The position numbers and the translations under genes were made by a program. The notes under the pieces were generated by a model. It had not been told where the DNA came from. It made no database searches and saw only the letters and a program-made list of their open reading frames with translations. A stretch of DNA of 64,000 nt from Lacticaseibacillus thailandensis DSM 22698 = JCM 13996 (GTDB lineage Bacteria > Bacillota > Bacilli > Lactobacillales > Lactobacillaceae): the NCBI RefSeq assembly GCF_001312865.1, contig NZ_BBER01000003.1, positions 1 through 64,000 of the forward strand, written 5' to 3'. This document shows positions 18,007 through 26,375 of this stretch, piece after piece. Numbering within the stretch: position 1 is the first letter of the stretch; each line of letters starts with the position of its first letter.

Positions 18007-19182
18007 TTAGTTGTTGTAATCGTGAATGATGACACCCTTGACCACGCGGTTAACGGTCCCGGTTGGTGATGGGGTGTCCGGCTTGTTGCCGATCTTGACG
18101 GAACTCAGTAGCGCCAGCGTCTGCGCAAACATCACGTCTGGCAGTGCCTGGTAAGCTTCGGGCAGCTGCTGATCACCGTTAGCAAAGAAGAAGTTTTCGC
18201 CGGAGAAGTCATTGTCCTGGCTCGTTCCCACTGCGACGACCCGCTTGGCGATCTGGTCACCCTTGATTTCCTCCATCACGTCGACATCGTATTGCCGCGT
18301 GTAAGGGTTGTTGCTGAGGAAGTCAAAGACCAGCGTCCGGTCGTTCACAAATGACTTGGGGCCGTGACGGAAGCCCATGGAGGTGTCAAAGATGGTGGCA
18401 AGTTTGCCGGCCGTCAGTTCCAAGACCTTCAGTTGTGCTTCCCGGGTCAACCCGCCGAGACTACCGGAACCCAGGTATGCGATCCGGTCAAAGTCTTCAT
18501 CGACCAAATTTTGGATGAAGTCTTCACGCGCTACCACTTCTTGGCCCATCTTGGTGATGGTGTTCACGTAGCCGGCTTTGGTCTCAGCGTCCGCCTGGTC
18601 AAAGACCAACAGGGCGGTCAGCGCCATGCAGGAGAAGCTCCCCGTCATCGCAAAGCCCTTGTCGTTTGAGCCTGCTGGCTGGAGCAGGACCAGGTTCTTA
18701 GCCTCGCCCTCAGCGTGTTGTGCCAGGTTGCCGTCGGGAGCGCAAGTAATGGTCAGCTGGTGCAGGTTCTTGACCAGCTGTTCCGCCAGAGCCACGGCCT
18801 TGACTGATTCTGGTGAATTACCACTACGGGCAAAGGAAACCAGGATCGTCGGCGTCTCCGGTTCGAGGAAATCGTACGGCGCGGACACAATGTCCGTGGT
18901 GGCAATCGACTCGAAGCGGAAGTGCTTCCGGTCACCGTGAGCGTTTAAATATGGGGTGACTGTGTCACCCGTGTAGGCACTCGTGCCGGCACCGGTGAAG
19001 ATGACGCGGACCACTTGGCCATCAGCAGCCGCTACAACTTGGTCCAAAAACTGGCTGACCGCGTCGGCCTGCTGCTGAAAATTGCTCAGCGCTTCCTGCC
19101 ATAATTCTGGCTGTTGCTTAATTTCCTTGGTGGTAATTTGTGCACCCAACTGGTTTAATTCTTCTGTTGACTTACTAAACAT
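18007..19182 (-). CDS. agaS: Galactosamine-6-phosphate deaminase/isomerase, AgaS type
   Basis: A 391-residue cytosolic protein with two SIS (sugar isomerase) domains. The first contains VIFTGAGTSAYTGD and ILVSFARSGNSPES, the second YLGSGSLGGLTREAQLKVLELT and MGFRHGPKSF. AgaS converts galactosamine 6-phosphate to tagatose 6-phosphate and ammonia. No tagatose-pathway gene (lacC, lacD, agaY) lies in this window, so the product must be handled from elsewhere. GAGGAGG precedes ATG. It follows the gntR gene by 22 bases and is very probably in its operon, under the promoter and operators at 19961-20063. Confidence 0.9.
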   Translation of the reverse strand: MFSKSTEELNQLGAQITTKEIKQQPELWQEALSNFQQQADAVSQFLDQVVAAADGQVVRVIFTGAGTSAYTGDTVTPYLNAHGDRKHFRFESIATTDIVSAPYDFLEPETPTILVSFARSGNSPESVKAVALAEQLVKNLHQLTITCAPDGNLAQHAEGEAKNLVLLQPAGSNDKGFAMTGSFSCMALTALLVFDQADAETKAGYVNTITKMGQEVVAREDFIQNLVDEDFDRIAYLGSGSLGGLTREAQLKVLELTAGKLATIFDTSMGFRHGPKSFVNDRTLVFDFLSNNPYTRQYDVDVMEEIKGDQIAKRVVAVGTSQDNDFSGENFFFANGDQQLPEAYQALPDVMFAQTLALLSSVKIGNKPDTPSPTGTVNRVVKGVIIHDYNN

Positions 19183-19204
19183 GCTAAATCCTCCTCAACC
19201 TTCA

Positions 19205-19942
19205 CTACTTGTTTTGTGTTCGTCCCGGGTGGTGACGAACGGTGTAAACAAACTGGTCAGCCCGCGCAACACTCAAGGTGTACTCAATCACTTCATTATT
19301 GATGCTGGTGGATGTCCGCCTGATATTCAAGCTGGGCGATCCTAGTGGTACCTTGAGTAACTCGGCGTCCTTATCGGGCACCAAGCTCGCGTAAAACGAC
19401 TCACGGGCATCCAACACCGGTGACCCGTAATGGTCCCGCAGCGTGGTGTAGAGGCTCGTCCGCTCAATTTCCTTAGCGGACAGCCGCGGGAACCGGTCCG
19501 CTGGCATGAACGTACGTTCCACCATCAGTGGCACGCCGTCAGCCCACCGCACCCGTTTCATTTTGTACGTCGGGGTACCGAGATCCACGCCGAGGTGTTC
19601 CGCGAGGTACTCCGTGGCTGGTTGTTCGTGCAAATAGATGATTTCCGAGCGCGGGTGCCGTCCCAAAGCGTTCATTTCTTCGGTAAAGCTGTACATGCCC
19701 GCCAAATCGGTCGACTCGTTGGGATCGTTGGCAACAAACGTGCCCCGACCACGACGGCGATAAACCAGGCCCATCATTTCGAGCTTGGATAGGGCGGCCC
19801 GAACGGTATTGCGGCTGACCCGGTACTGGTCCGCAATCTCCCGCTCACCGGGTAGCCGCTCGTGGGGCGACATGCGCGTTTGAATCTGTTTTTGTAATGC
19901 CTGAACTAACTGCTCGTGTAATGGTTGCTCGCTTAGCGTCAC
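19205..19942 (-). CDS. GntR/HutC family regulator of the amino-sugar locus
   Basis: A repressor with an N-terminal winged helix (ERLPGEREIADQYRVSRNTVRAAL style, about residues 30-50) and a C-terminal UTRA effector domain (GVPLMVERTFMPADRFP and the final IEYTLSVARADQFVYTV). Family members such as NagR, DasR and GnbR respond to amino-sugar phosphates. GTG at 19942 is preferred over GTG 19948 because GGGGAGG then sits eight bases upstream. Length about 246. Its own promoter is crowded with TGGT-N4-ACCA palindromes, so autoregulation is likely; nagA carries the same site. Confidence 0.92.
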   Translation of the reverse strand: MTLSEQPLHEQLVQALQKQIQTRMSPHERLPGEREIADQYRVSRNTVRAALSKLEMMGLVYRRRGRGTFVANDPNESTDLAGMYSFTEEMNALGRHPRSEIIYLHEQPATEYLAEHLGVDLGTPTYKMKRVRWADGVPLMVERTFMPADRFPRLSAKEIERTSLYTTLRDHYGSPVLDARESFYASLVPDKDAELLKVPLGSPSLNIRRTSTSINNEVIEYTLSVARADQFVYTVRHHPGRTQNK

Positions 19943-19960
19943 CGACACCGCCTCCCCAAA

Positions 19961-19973
19961 TTGGTACCAACCA
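19961..19973. promoter_or_regulatory. GntR-type operator O1
   Basis: TTGGTACCAACCA holds a TGGT-N4-ACCA core. It lies directly downstream of the -10, where a bound repressor would act as a roadblock. Confidence 0.7.
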
Positions 19974-19978
19974 GTAAT

Positions 19979-20007
19979 ATTGTAACCGCTAGCAACGCCG
20001 TCGTCAA
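19979..20007 (-). promoter_or_regulatory. Sigma-A type promoter of gntR-agaS
   Basis: On the minus strand TTGACG (20002-20007) and TACAAT (19979-19984) are 17 bases apart. Operators lie on both sides, and the promoter carries two cre-like sequences. Confidence 0.85.
19981..19994. promoter_or_regulatory. cre site overlapping the gntR -10
   Basis: TGTAACCGCTAGCA matches the cre consensus at 13 of 14 positions. Its position over the -10 fits repression by CcpA. A weaker copy, GTCAAACGCTTTCT (11 of 14), overlaps the -35 at 20004-20017. Confidence 0.75.
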
Positions 20008-20022
20008 ACGCTTTCTAGAAAT

Positions 20023-20063
20023 TGGTTGGTACCAGATATTAACTAATTAATTGGTATATACCA
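20023..20063. promoter_or_regulatory. GntR-type operators O2 and O3
   Basis: TGGTTGGTACCA (20023-20034) is the inverted copy of O1. TGGTATATACCA (20052-20063) is a perfect palindrome. Both keep TGGT-N4-ACCA and lie upstream of the -35. Confidence 0.72.
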
Positions 20064-20189
20064 TCACGACTGTCGTCTTTATGTATTTCTCACCAAAGCC
20101 GTCATGCAATAAATTCACGATAATCCCGCCAGCACTGAAATGCCACATTATCGGTTAGGTATGCTGACACCATTTCTGAGATTTTGATA

Positions 20190-20230
20190 TGTAAACGTTT
20201 TATGCTGTCATATATTGGTCTAGAACCAAT
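20190..20230. promoter_or_regulatory. Further cre-like site and operator-like palindrome
   Basis: TGTAAACGTTTTAT (20190-20203) matches cre at 13 of 14. ATTGGTCTAGAACCAAT (20214-20230) is a palindrome with a five-base centre, one base longer than the nagA site; an extra A may be a read error. Both lie about 200 bases upstream of the promoter, so looping or an unseen divergent transcript is possible. Confidence 0.5.
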
Positions 20231-20344
20231 AAGTGACAGTTGTTCTGCAAAATTGGGTAACTTTTGGGGCACGATAGCCAGCAAAATCTGGATGCGTTGC
20301 ACAGATATGCGGACAGTTGACCATTACAATGACGGTGAAACCAC

Positions 20345-20382
20345 ACAAAAAAAACCGGTGTTTAACCAACACCGGTTTTTGA
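20345..20382. terminator. Terminator of murE
   Basis: AAAACCGGTGTT (20351-20362) pairs with AACACCGGTTTT (20368-20379). On the minus strand the T run follows. Confidence 0.9.
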
Positions 20383-20419
20383 ACGCGCTTTTGCAAATGG
20401 GTAGCGCGACCCATCACGT

Positions 20420-21981
20420 TTACTTTGATTCTTCTTGGCCTAACTTGGCCGCTTCCTGGTTAGCCACGACCACGTCACCCGGCCATTCGCCGTCCACGCC
20501 GCGAACCCGCTGGGACGCCTCTTCACCTTTGCCAGTAATCAGCACGATATCATCGGCGGCACTGTCGGCAATCGCCGCTCGAATCGCAGCACGCCGGTCT
20601 AAAACCTTCCGCACCGTGACCCGCTCGTGATCAATCTGCTCGTCAATTTGGTCGATAATGGCCGCCGGGTCCTCAAACTCTGGGTCGTCAGTCGTCAGGT
20701 AAACATCCGTCGCCTGTTCATTAAGCGCCCGGGCAAAGTCGCCACGTAACTCGACACCTTTGCCACCTGGAGCACCTAACACAACGCGCAGGTGGGGTGC
20801 CGCGTACGCACGGTGCATAAACGATAGCAACGTGTGCAGGCTAGTGTAGCTGTGCGCGTCGTCGATAAACACGTGTCCGTGGTGCGGCACCACGACGGAT
20901 TCCATCCGGCCCGGTACCGCCACGTTTGCGATCCCCGCCGCGGCTTTGGTAGCATCCGTCCCCATCAGCCCCGCACCAATGATTGCAGCACTAGCGTTGC
21001 TGACGTTAAAGTCGCCCACTAGGCCGAGCTGGTACTGACCACCAATGTTCAGCTCCACGGCCTTATCGGTCACCGGTACCAGCCGAAACTTACTGATTTC
21101 CAGGTCTGTTTCGATTGGCTCATAGCGAAAATCGATCGGCAGGTCCGGGTTGGTCGGCTTGAAGTCGGTGCTAGCAAGTAGGTAAATGCTGTCCGCATAC
21201 GTGGTCGTCCGTGCCGCCGCGTACACTGCGTCAAAGTGCTCCGTCTCGGCGTTAATAACGACCTGCCGCGAGTTCACCAGCACCTGCACCTTGTTGTGCA
21301 GGTAGTTTTCAAAGTTAGGGTGCTCGTTCGGCCCAATGTGGTTTGGCGTAATGTTGAGGAAGAAACCCACATCGTAAGTCAGGCCAAAGACACGGTTGCG
21401 CAGGTACGCCTGGCTGGAGACCTCCATGACAAGGTGGGTCATGCCGTTATTGACGGCTTCACGCATATCGTGGAACAAGTCCATACTTTCGGGCGTGGAC
21501 AGGTCGGACTTAAACCGCTGGTCGGGGTTCGGCCCCACAATCCGTTCAATCGTTGAAAACAACGCCACGTGGTGCGGATGTGCGGCCTCCAGAATGCCGC
21601 GCGTAAAGTAGGCCGATGTGGTTTTACCCTTCGTCCCGGTGTAGGCGATCACCTCGAGGTCGTCCTGCGGAAAGTCGTAGAACGCTGCGCTCAGGATCGC
21701 CATTGCTTTGGTAATGTTGACCACAATCAGGGCGTTCAGCCGTTACCTTCGACGTACGGCTTTTCCGCCACGTAGGTTGTGGCCCCGCTGTCCTTGGCCA
21801 TCGACAGGTAGATAGGGCGGAATTTATCCCCCTTGCAAAAGAACAGGGTCGGTCCCTCCACTTTACGTGAATCATAGGATATGCCCGTCATTTCGACGTT
21901 TACATCACTTTGAACCGCACTACTCTTTAACAAGTGGTGTTCCTTTAATAGCAAAATACATGCCGTTAGTGAAATTGCCAT
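20420..21981 (-). CDS. murE: UDP-MurNAc-tripeptide synthetase (lysine-type MurE, one frameshift)
   Basis: A cytosolic ATP-dependent ligase that adds the third amino acid, here probably L-lysine, to UDP-MurNAc-L-Ala-D-Glu. The N-terminal part reads MAISLTACILLLKEHHLL ... GISYDSRKVEGPTLFFCKG. The C-terminal frame has AYTGTKGKTT for ATP, STPESMDL, HLVMEVSSQAY, FFLNITPNHIG and TTDDPEFEDP, the position that separates Lys from DAP enzymes. The frame changes near 21735 (LNALIVVNITKAM should follow YVEGN). Merged length is about 520. AGGAG lies before ATG 21981. The gene is essential, so the shift is almost surely a sequence error. Confidence 0.92.
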
Positions 21982-22018
21982 AGTCTTCTCCTATCTATTC
22001 AAGACAAGTTTGTCTAGA

Positions 22019-22495
22019 TTATAGCATACCCGGGGTGAGCCGCGCCGCGACAAGTTTGACAACGTATTCACCATTGGGGGCCTCGACGGTGCACTGATCA
22101 CCCACGTGGTGGTGCAGAATCGCCCGTCCTAACGGCGATACACTCGTTAAATTATTCGGTGCAAAGTCGGCTTCGGCCGGACCCACCAAGTGATAAGTTT
22201 CACTTTCGTCATCATCGTCAAAGAGTAGCTCCACGGTTTTACCCAGGGTGGCCTCGTCATCATCGACGGGCTTCACGACCTGCCCGTAACGTGTCTGTTT
22301 ATCCATGTAGCGCATCTGGCTTTCAAGGTGGCGCAGTTCACGCTTCGATTCCGTGTACTCCGCGTTCTCGGACCGGTCCCCCAGGGCGGCCGCAGCGGCC
22401 ACCCGTTTGATTAATGCGGGCCGTTCCTGCTTTAAGCGTTCAATTTCCGTGCGTAAATGTTGCATTCCGTTCGGCGTAATGTCGAAGTACTCCAT
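22019..22495 (-). CDS. GreA/GreB-type transcript cleavage factor
   Basis: Binds the RNA polymerase secondary channel and stimulates cleavage of backtracked RNA. It has the N-terminal coiled coil with the acidic tip (AALGDRSENAEYTESKRELR) and the C-terminal FKBP-like domain (TLGKTVELLF, SVSPLGRAILHHHVGD). ATG 22495, reading MEYFDITPNGMQHL, is chosen, with AAAGG upstream; the frame open to 22540 has no signal. It is about 158 residues, and sequence details (a short acidic DDDDE insert) suggest a lactobacillar greA paralogue rather than the main copy. It lies 37 bases upstream of murE on the same strand. Confidence 0.85.
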   Translation of the reverse strand: MEYFDITPNGMQHLRTEIERLKQERPALIKRVAAAAALGDRSENAEYTESKRELRHLESQMRYMDKQTRYGQVVKPVDDDEATLGKTVELLFDDDDESETYHLVGPAEADFAPNNLTSVSPLGRAILHHHVGDQCTVEAPNGEYVVKLVAARLTPGML

Positions 22496-22617
22496 TGTGC
22501 ATCTACCTTTCCGTCTTTCAGTACGTCGATTGTGCAACAAGGCCGGACCGGTGGCAAGTCTTTGCTAGCAAATCTTAATGTTCGCCCGTGAGCAACGGCT
22601 GCGGTTGCCGGACATAG

Positions 22618-22646
22618 CAAAAGGCCCCGGATTGCCGGGGCCTTAC
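22618..22646 (-). terminator. Terminator of dacA
   Basis: GGCCCCGG (22623-22630) pairs with CCGGGGCC (22635-22642) with a four-base loop. On the minus strand TTTTGC follows. Confidence 0.9.
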
Positions 22647-22648
22647 TA

Positions 22649-23929
22649 TTAGAACAGGTTACTGAAAAATTCACCGATACCGCGGAACAAGAGCCGGAAG
22701 AAGCCAGCCTTTGCGTCTGCCGTCTTGGTCGTGACGGCGACCTTGCTACCAGCGCCATCCACGTAGCCCAAGTTGTCGCCCTTGACCTTCACGTCCAGGG
22801 TGCCTGCCGTTGCGCCACGCTTGACTGGTGCCGCCAACTTCTTGCTTGTGTACGTCTTGGTGATGTTTGCACTGGTCGTCCCCGTCGGTACCACCGTCTT
22901 CAGGGTGCGGCTCGCCGCGATGGCTACCGTCTTGCTCTTACCCTTGGTGACCGTCGCGGTCTTGTGGCCCTTAACCGTACCACCCTTCTTGACCAACGTA
23001 GCCGTCTGCCAGTTGTGCACCACGTAGCTCATTAACTTAGCCGTCTGCACGAACCGCTTCGTCGTGCCGGAACCGTTAGCGTGCAGGACCACCGTAATCA
23101 TCCGCATACCGTTGATCTTGACGGTACCAGTGAAGCAATCGCCAGCCTCATCGCTCGTCCCAGTCTTCAAACCATCGACCTTGAGCTTGGAGTAACTAGC
23201 AATCAGTCCGGGTAGCATCCAATCCCAGTTGTCCATTTCCGTGGCGTCCTTGGTGCCCTTACGGAACGTCATCTTAGTAATACTCGTTGTCTTGAGGACA
23301 TCCGGGTAATCCTTGAGCAAGTTACGAGCCAAAATGGCCATATCCTTAGCGCTCATCTTGTTTTCCGCATTCTTACCGGTACCAGGGACCATGTTGCTAC
23401 CGAGGTCACTGTTGTTCAAACCATTGGCGTTAACGATCGTGGCGTCCTTGATGCCCCATGACTGCAATTTGTTGTTCATCATCTGGACAAACTTCGTCTG
23501 GTTGCCGGCCACCGCGTCGCCGAGTAACATTGCCGCCGCATCCGCGGAGTAAATCAACGTTGCTTGGTACAATTCCTTGACCGTGTACGTGGTGTCCGTC
23601 CGCATTGGAACGTTAGACAAGCTCCGGTTCTGGCTCAACGCCGCAAGGGCCTTGCTGGGTCTGATGGTGTCCGTCCACTTAATTTTGCCCTGCTTGATGG
23701 CCTCACGTACCAAGTAGATCGTCAGCAACTTCGACATGGACGCTACTGGCAGCGCTTGGTTTGCGTTCTTAGCGTACATAATCTTGCCGCTATCGGCGTC
23801 AATGGCAATGGCAGCCGACGCGTTAATATTGGCATCCGTGGCGGCGTGGGCCGTCGCTACTGGAACCGCAACACTAGCAACGGTGATTGCGGCTAACAGC
23901 GCCACAACCACTTTGAACAATTTCTTCAT
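22649..23929 (-). CDS. dacA: D-alanyl-D-alanine carboxypeptidase (PBP5 type)
   Basis: An exported low-molecular-weight penicillin-binding protein that trims the last D-Ala from wall pentapeptides. The signal peptide ends at TAHA. The active-site motifs are S64-M-S-K, a YSADA segment in place of the usual SxN, and GLKTGTSDEAG. A PBP5-type C-terminal beta domain and a final amphipathic helix (GFFRLLFRGIGEFFSNLF) for membrane contact complete it. Length 426. GGAG lies ten bases before ATG. It follows a response regulator and sensor kinase on the same strand, with about 90 bases between kinase and dacA, which suggests that the pair may control it. Confidence 0.93.
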   Translation of the reverse strand: MKKLFKVVVALLAAITVASVAVPVATAHAATDANINASAAIAIDADSGKIMYAKNANQALPVASMSKLLTIYLVREAIKQGKIKWTDTIRPSKALAALSQNRSLSNVPMRTDTTYTVKELYQATLIYSADAAAMLLGDAVAGNQTKFVQMMNNKLQSWGIKDATIVNANGLNNSDLGSNMVPGTGKNAENKMSAKDMAILARNLLKDYPDVLKTTSITKMTFRKGTKDATEMDNWDWMLPGLIASYSKLKVDGLKTGTSDEAGDCFTGTVKINGMRMITVVLHANGSGTTKRFVQTAKLMSYVVHNWQTATLVKKGGTVKGHKTATVTKGKSKTVAIAASRTLKTVVPTGTTSANITKTYTSKKLAAPVKRGATAGTLDVKVKGDNLGYVDGAGSKVAVTTKTADAKAGFFRLLFRGIGEFFSNLF

Positions 23930-24019
23930 CGTAATAAGTCTCCATCTTCCATACCAACATTTTTGAGTTCACGCAACGTGCTTATGTATTCCGCACCCAC
24001 GAGTGCGGTGTCACCACGA

Positions 24020-25226
24020 CTAATTCGTGGCGCTCTGGTTACTGGTACCCGCTGGTAAACCCTGCTTTCCATTATGGGCCAACTGCTCACCAATACGCAA
24101 CGGCAAATGGATCACAAAACTCGTCAATTTTGGACTTGATTCCGCGTAAATGTACCCGCCGTGGAGGGTAATGAAACTCTGTGCAATCGCCAAGCCAAGG
24201 CCAGAGCCACCCGTTTCCTGGGACCGACTTTCCTCAACCCGGTAGAACCGATCAAATAACTGGCTCAACGAATCGTTCGGAATCTCCGCCCCGTCGTTAG
24301 AAACGTGAATGATGACTTCCTTGCCGATCTTCTCGCTGTTAAGGTAAATATGCCGCGCCCCCTTGCCGTACTTCAGGGCGTTCACGATCAGGTTATTAAA
24401 GACCCGTCCCAACTTGTCGGTATCAGCCTCCATCATCAGCGGCTTCGGGTCACTATCCACCACAAACTCGATGCCGCGCTTTTCGGCTTCCAGTTCAAAG
24501 CTGGCGGCGAGCTGATCCAGCATCGCGGCCATATCGAAGCGCTGTGCGTTCATCTTGGTGGTCGTCTGCCGGGCCTTGGTGTACTCAAAGAGGTCCTCAA
24601 CCAACACCTTCATCTGTTTGGACTTCAGGTAGGCCGTGTGGACGTACTTTTGCATGTCCTCCTCCGAGTGGTACTGTTTGTCCTCAATCAGCCCCAGGTA
24701 GCCAATGATGGACGTCAGCGGCGTGCGGATGTCGTGGCTGACGTTCGTAATCAGTTCGTCTTTGCTGGCCTCGATTCGCCGTTCTTCGTTCATGGATTCC
24801 ACCGTGGATTCCACCAACGCGTTGATGCTATCAACCACGCGCTGCAGGTCGGAGTTCACGGCCAGGTGGATACGATGGTCAAGGTGACCATCGGCGATGT
24901 AATGCAGCTCGCTGATGACGTGGCGCATCTGCATCTGGTGGTAGCGCCGAATGAGCCGCCAATATACGATGACCGCATCGATCACACCCATCATGCCGAT
25001 GAAGATGTTTTCCCAACTCCACAGGTGCCAACTGTGCTCGGGGCCAAACGCAGGGTACTCTTGATGGTAAAGATTGCCTCCTGCCACTGCGGGCTGCTAG
25101 CAATCATCTGGTTGAGCATCACCACGATGGCAAAGTTCAGCAGTAGGAGCAGGATGATCGTGACGACACCCTCAACTAGTAATTCAGATTTCTCCTTCGC
25201 GGTGAGGCGGATTTTTTTTCGCCCAT
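24020..25226 (-). CDS. Sensor histidine kinase (frameshifts near its start)
   Basis: A membrane sensor kinase of a two-component system. After two N-terminal helices (EGVVTIILLLLLNFAIVV and IFIGMMGVIDAVIVYWRLI) come a HAMP-like segment (ELHYIADGHLDHRI), the phosphorylated histidine in ITNVSHDIRTPLTSIIGYLG, and an ATPase domain with NNLIVNALKYGKGA, DRFYRVEESRSQ and GSGLGLAIAQS. The N-terminus is rebuilt from three frames. ATG 25226, after GGGAGAGG, reads MGEKK; an A run near 25213 and a site near 25075 must each change by one base. Merged length is about 401. The extracellular loop between the helices is short, so it probably senses through the membrane or a partner. Confidence 0.88.
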
Positions 25227-25325
25227 ATTACCTCTCCCTTACCCAAAGGGGGCATGGCCAACCACCGGGCGCCAATACGCCACACGTACTGTCCCCGAGG
25301 ACGACCATCCCCCCAACGTACTTAT

Positions 25326-26011
25326 TTAGCCTTCGACTTTGTAGCCTACGCCCCAAACAGTCTCGATGACTTTCTCGCCACCAGTGGCTTCCTCAATCTT
25401 GTCGCGCAGGTGGGAAACGTGCACCATGACTGTCTTAGCCGACACGATGGATTCCTGCTGCCAAACGCGCTCAAAAATTTCGTCCGCAGAAAAGACACGG
25501 TTGGGGTGACTAGCTAGCAGGTAAAGGATCCCGAACTCCAAAGCGGTCAGCTGAATCTGCTTCCCGGTCAAGGTCACGACTTCATGGCTATCCTTATTGA
25601 TTTTAAGGGGCCCCACTTCCAGGGTATCTGGCGTCGTATTCTGCACCTGGCCCTCACTCCGCCGTAGAAGACTCTTGACGCGCGCCATAACTTCCAGCGG
25701 GTTGAACGGCTTAGTAACGTAGTCGTCGGCACCGGTGATCAGGCCCTGGATCTTGTCCATGTCGGCAGTCTTGGCGGACACGATGATAATGGGGATCTGA
25801 TTATCTTTACGAACTTCCTTGACCACTTCGATACCAGACATATTAGGCATCATGATGTCGAGAATCATCAGGCAGTATCGGGATTGGTCGCTAATTTAGT
25901 AATGGCCTCTTTACCACTGTAGGCAGCAATAGGCTCGTAGCCTTCATTAGTGGCGTAAATGCTGAGTAACTGGACGATTTCTTTATCATCGTCAACGATC
26001 AGAATTTTCAT
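25326..26011 (-). CDS. OmpR-family response regulator (one frameshift)
   Basis: Partner of the sensor kinase downstream. The receiver domain has the acidic pocket DDD (residues 7-9), the phosphorylated D52 in LMILDIMMP, and ISAKTADMDKIQGLITGADDYVTKPF split over strands 4 and 5. The C-terminal winged helix has LTALEFGILYLLASHPNRVFS and MVHVSHLRDKIEE. The frame shifts near 25872; adding one base reads NPDTALMILD. ATG 26011 has AAGGAG seven bases upstream. The layout (regulator, kinase, D-Ala-D-Ala carboxypeptidase) resembles VanR/VanS-type wall systems, but homology to VanRS itself is not claimed. Confidence 0.9.
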
Positions 26012-26084
26012 AATTAGGCTCCTTATCGAAACACTTTTATAGTTTGATTCTAGCAGAATGGTTTATTAATACTACGCAACGGAG

Positions 26085-26300
26085 GGAGCTTAGGAGAAGT
26101 TTATAAGTGCGAGAGCGTAGCACACTAGATTAGCAGCCATAGCGTGAGGTGCTTCACCCATGATGGCTCGTACTTTGCCATTATGGGTGAAGTGACTCAT
26201 GTAGCAGGCTGCTGGTTCGCGGAGCTCGTTTAGTGCGCGAGCGTAGCGCACCGGGTTAACAAGGCACTCTGACTAAAAGACCCGGGTTTGGCCATTTAGC
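26085..26300. repeat. Structured repeat related to the 120-bp family
   Basis: Carries the same marks as the array at 2845-3236: a GCGAGAGCGTA box (26109-26119), a nested long hairpin, and an end reading GAGCTCGTTT (26223-26232). AGCAGCC (26132-26138) pairs with GGCTGCT (26207-26213). Inside, TTCACCCAT-ATGG pairs with CCAT-ATGGGTGAA. A second, short unit follows: GTGCGC(GAGCGTA)GCGCAC, then CCGGGTT/ACCCGG. The stems differ completely in sequence from the first array while the frame of the element is kept. It lies between the response regulator gene and an unknown gene. Confidence 0.6.
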
Positions 26301-26375
26301 CACCAAGAACCAAAGCGGGGCCCGCACCCGGCGGCCCCCGCTGACGGTCACGCACCGTCTACACCTTTGCTTTAA

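Noticed and set aside
24305-25369. 354-codon plus-strand frame opposite the sensor kinase
   Set aside because: Shadow of the kinase gene: His/Val-rich composition, no start signal, and the opposite strand has clear kinase motifs.
25326-26011. Assignment of the regulator/kinase pair as VanRS
   Set aside because: Only the general OmpR/HisKA families and the nearby dacA support it; no vanH, vanA or vanX gene is present.
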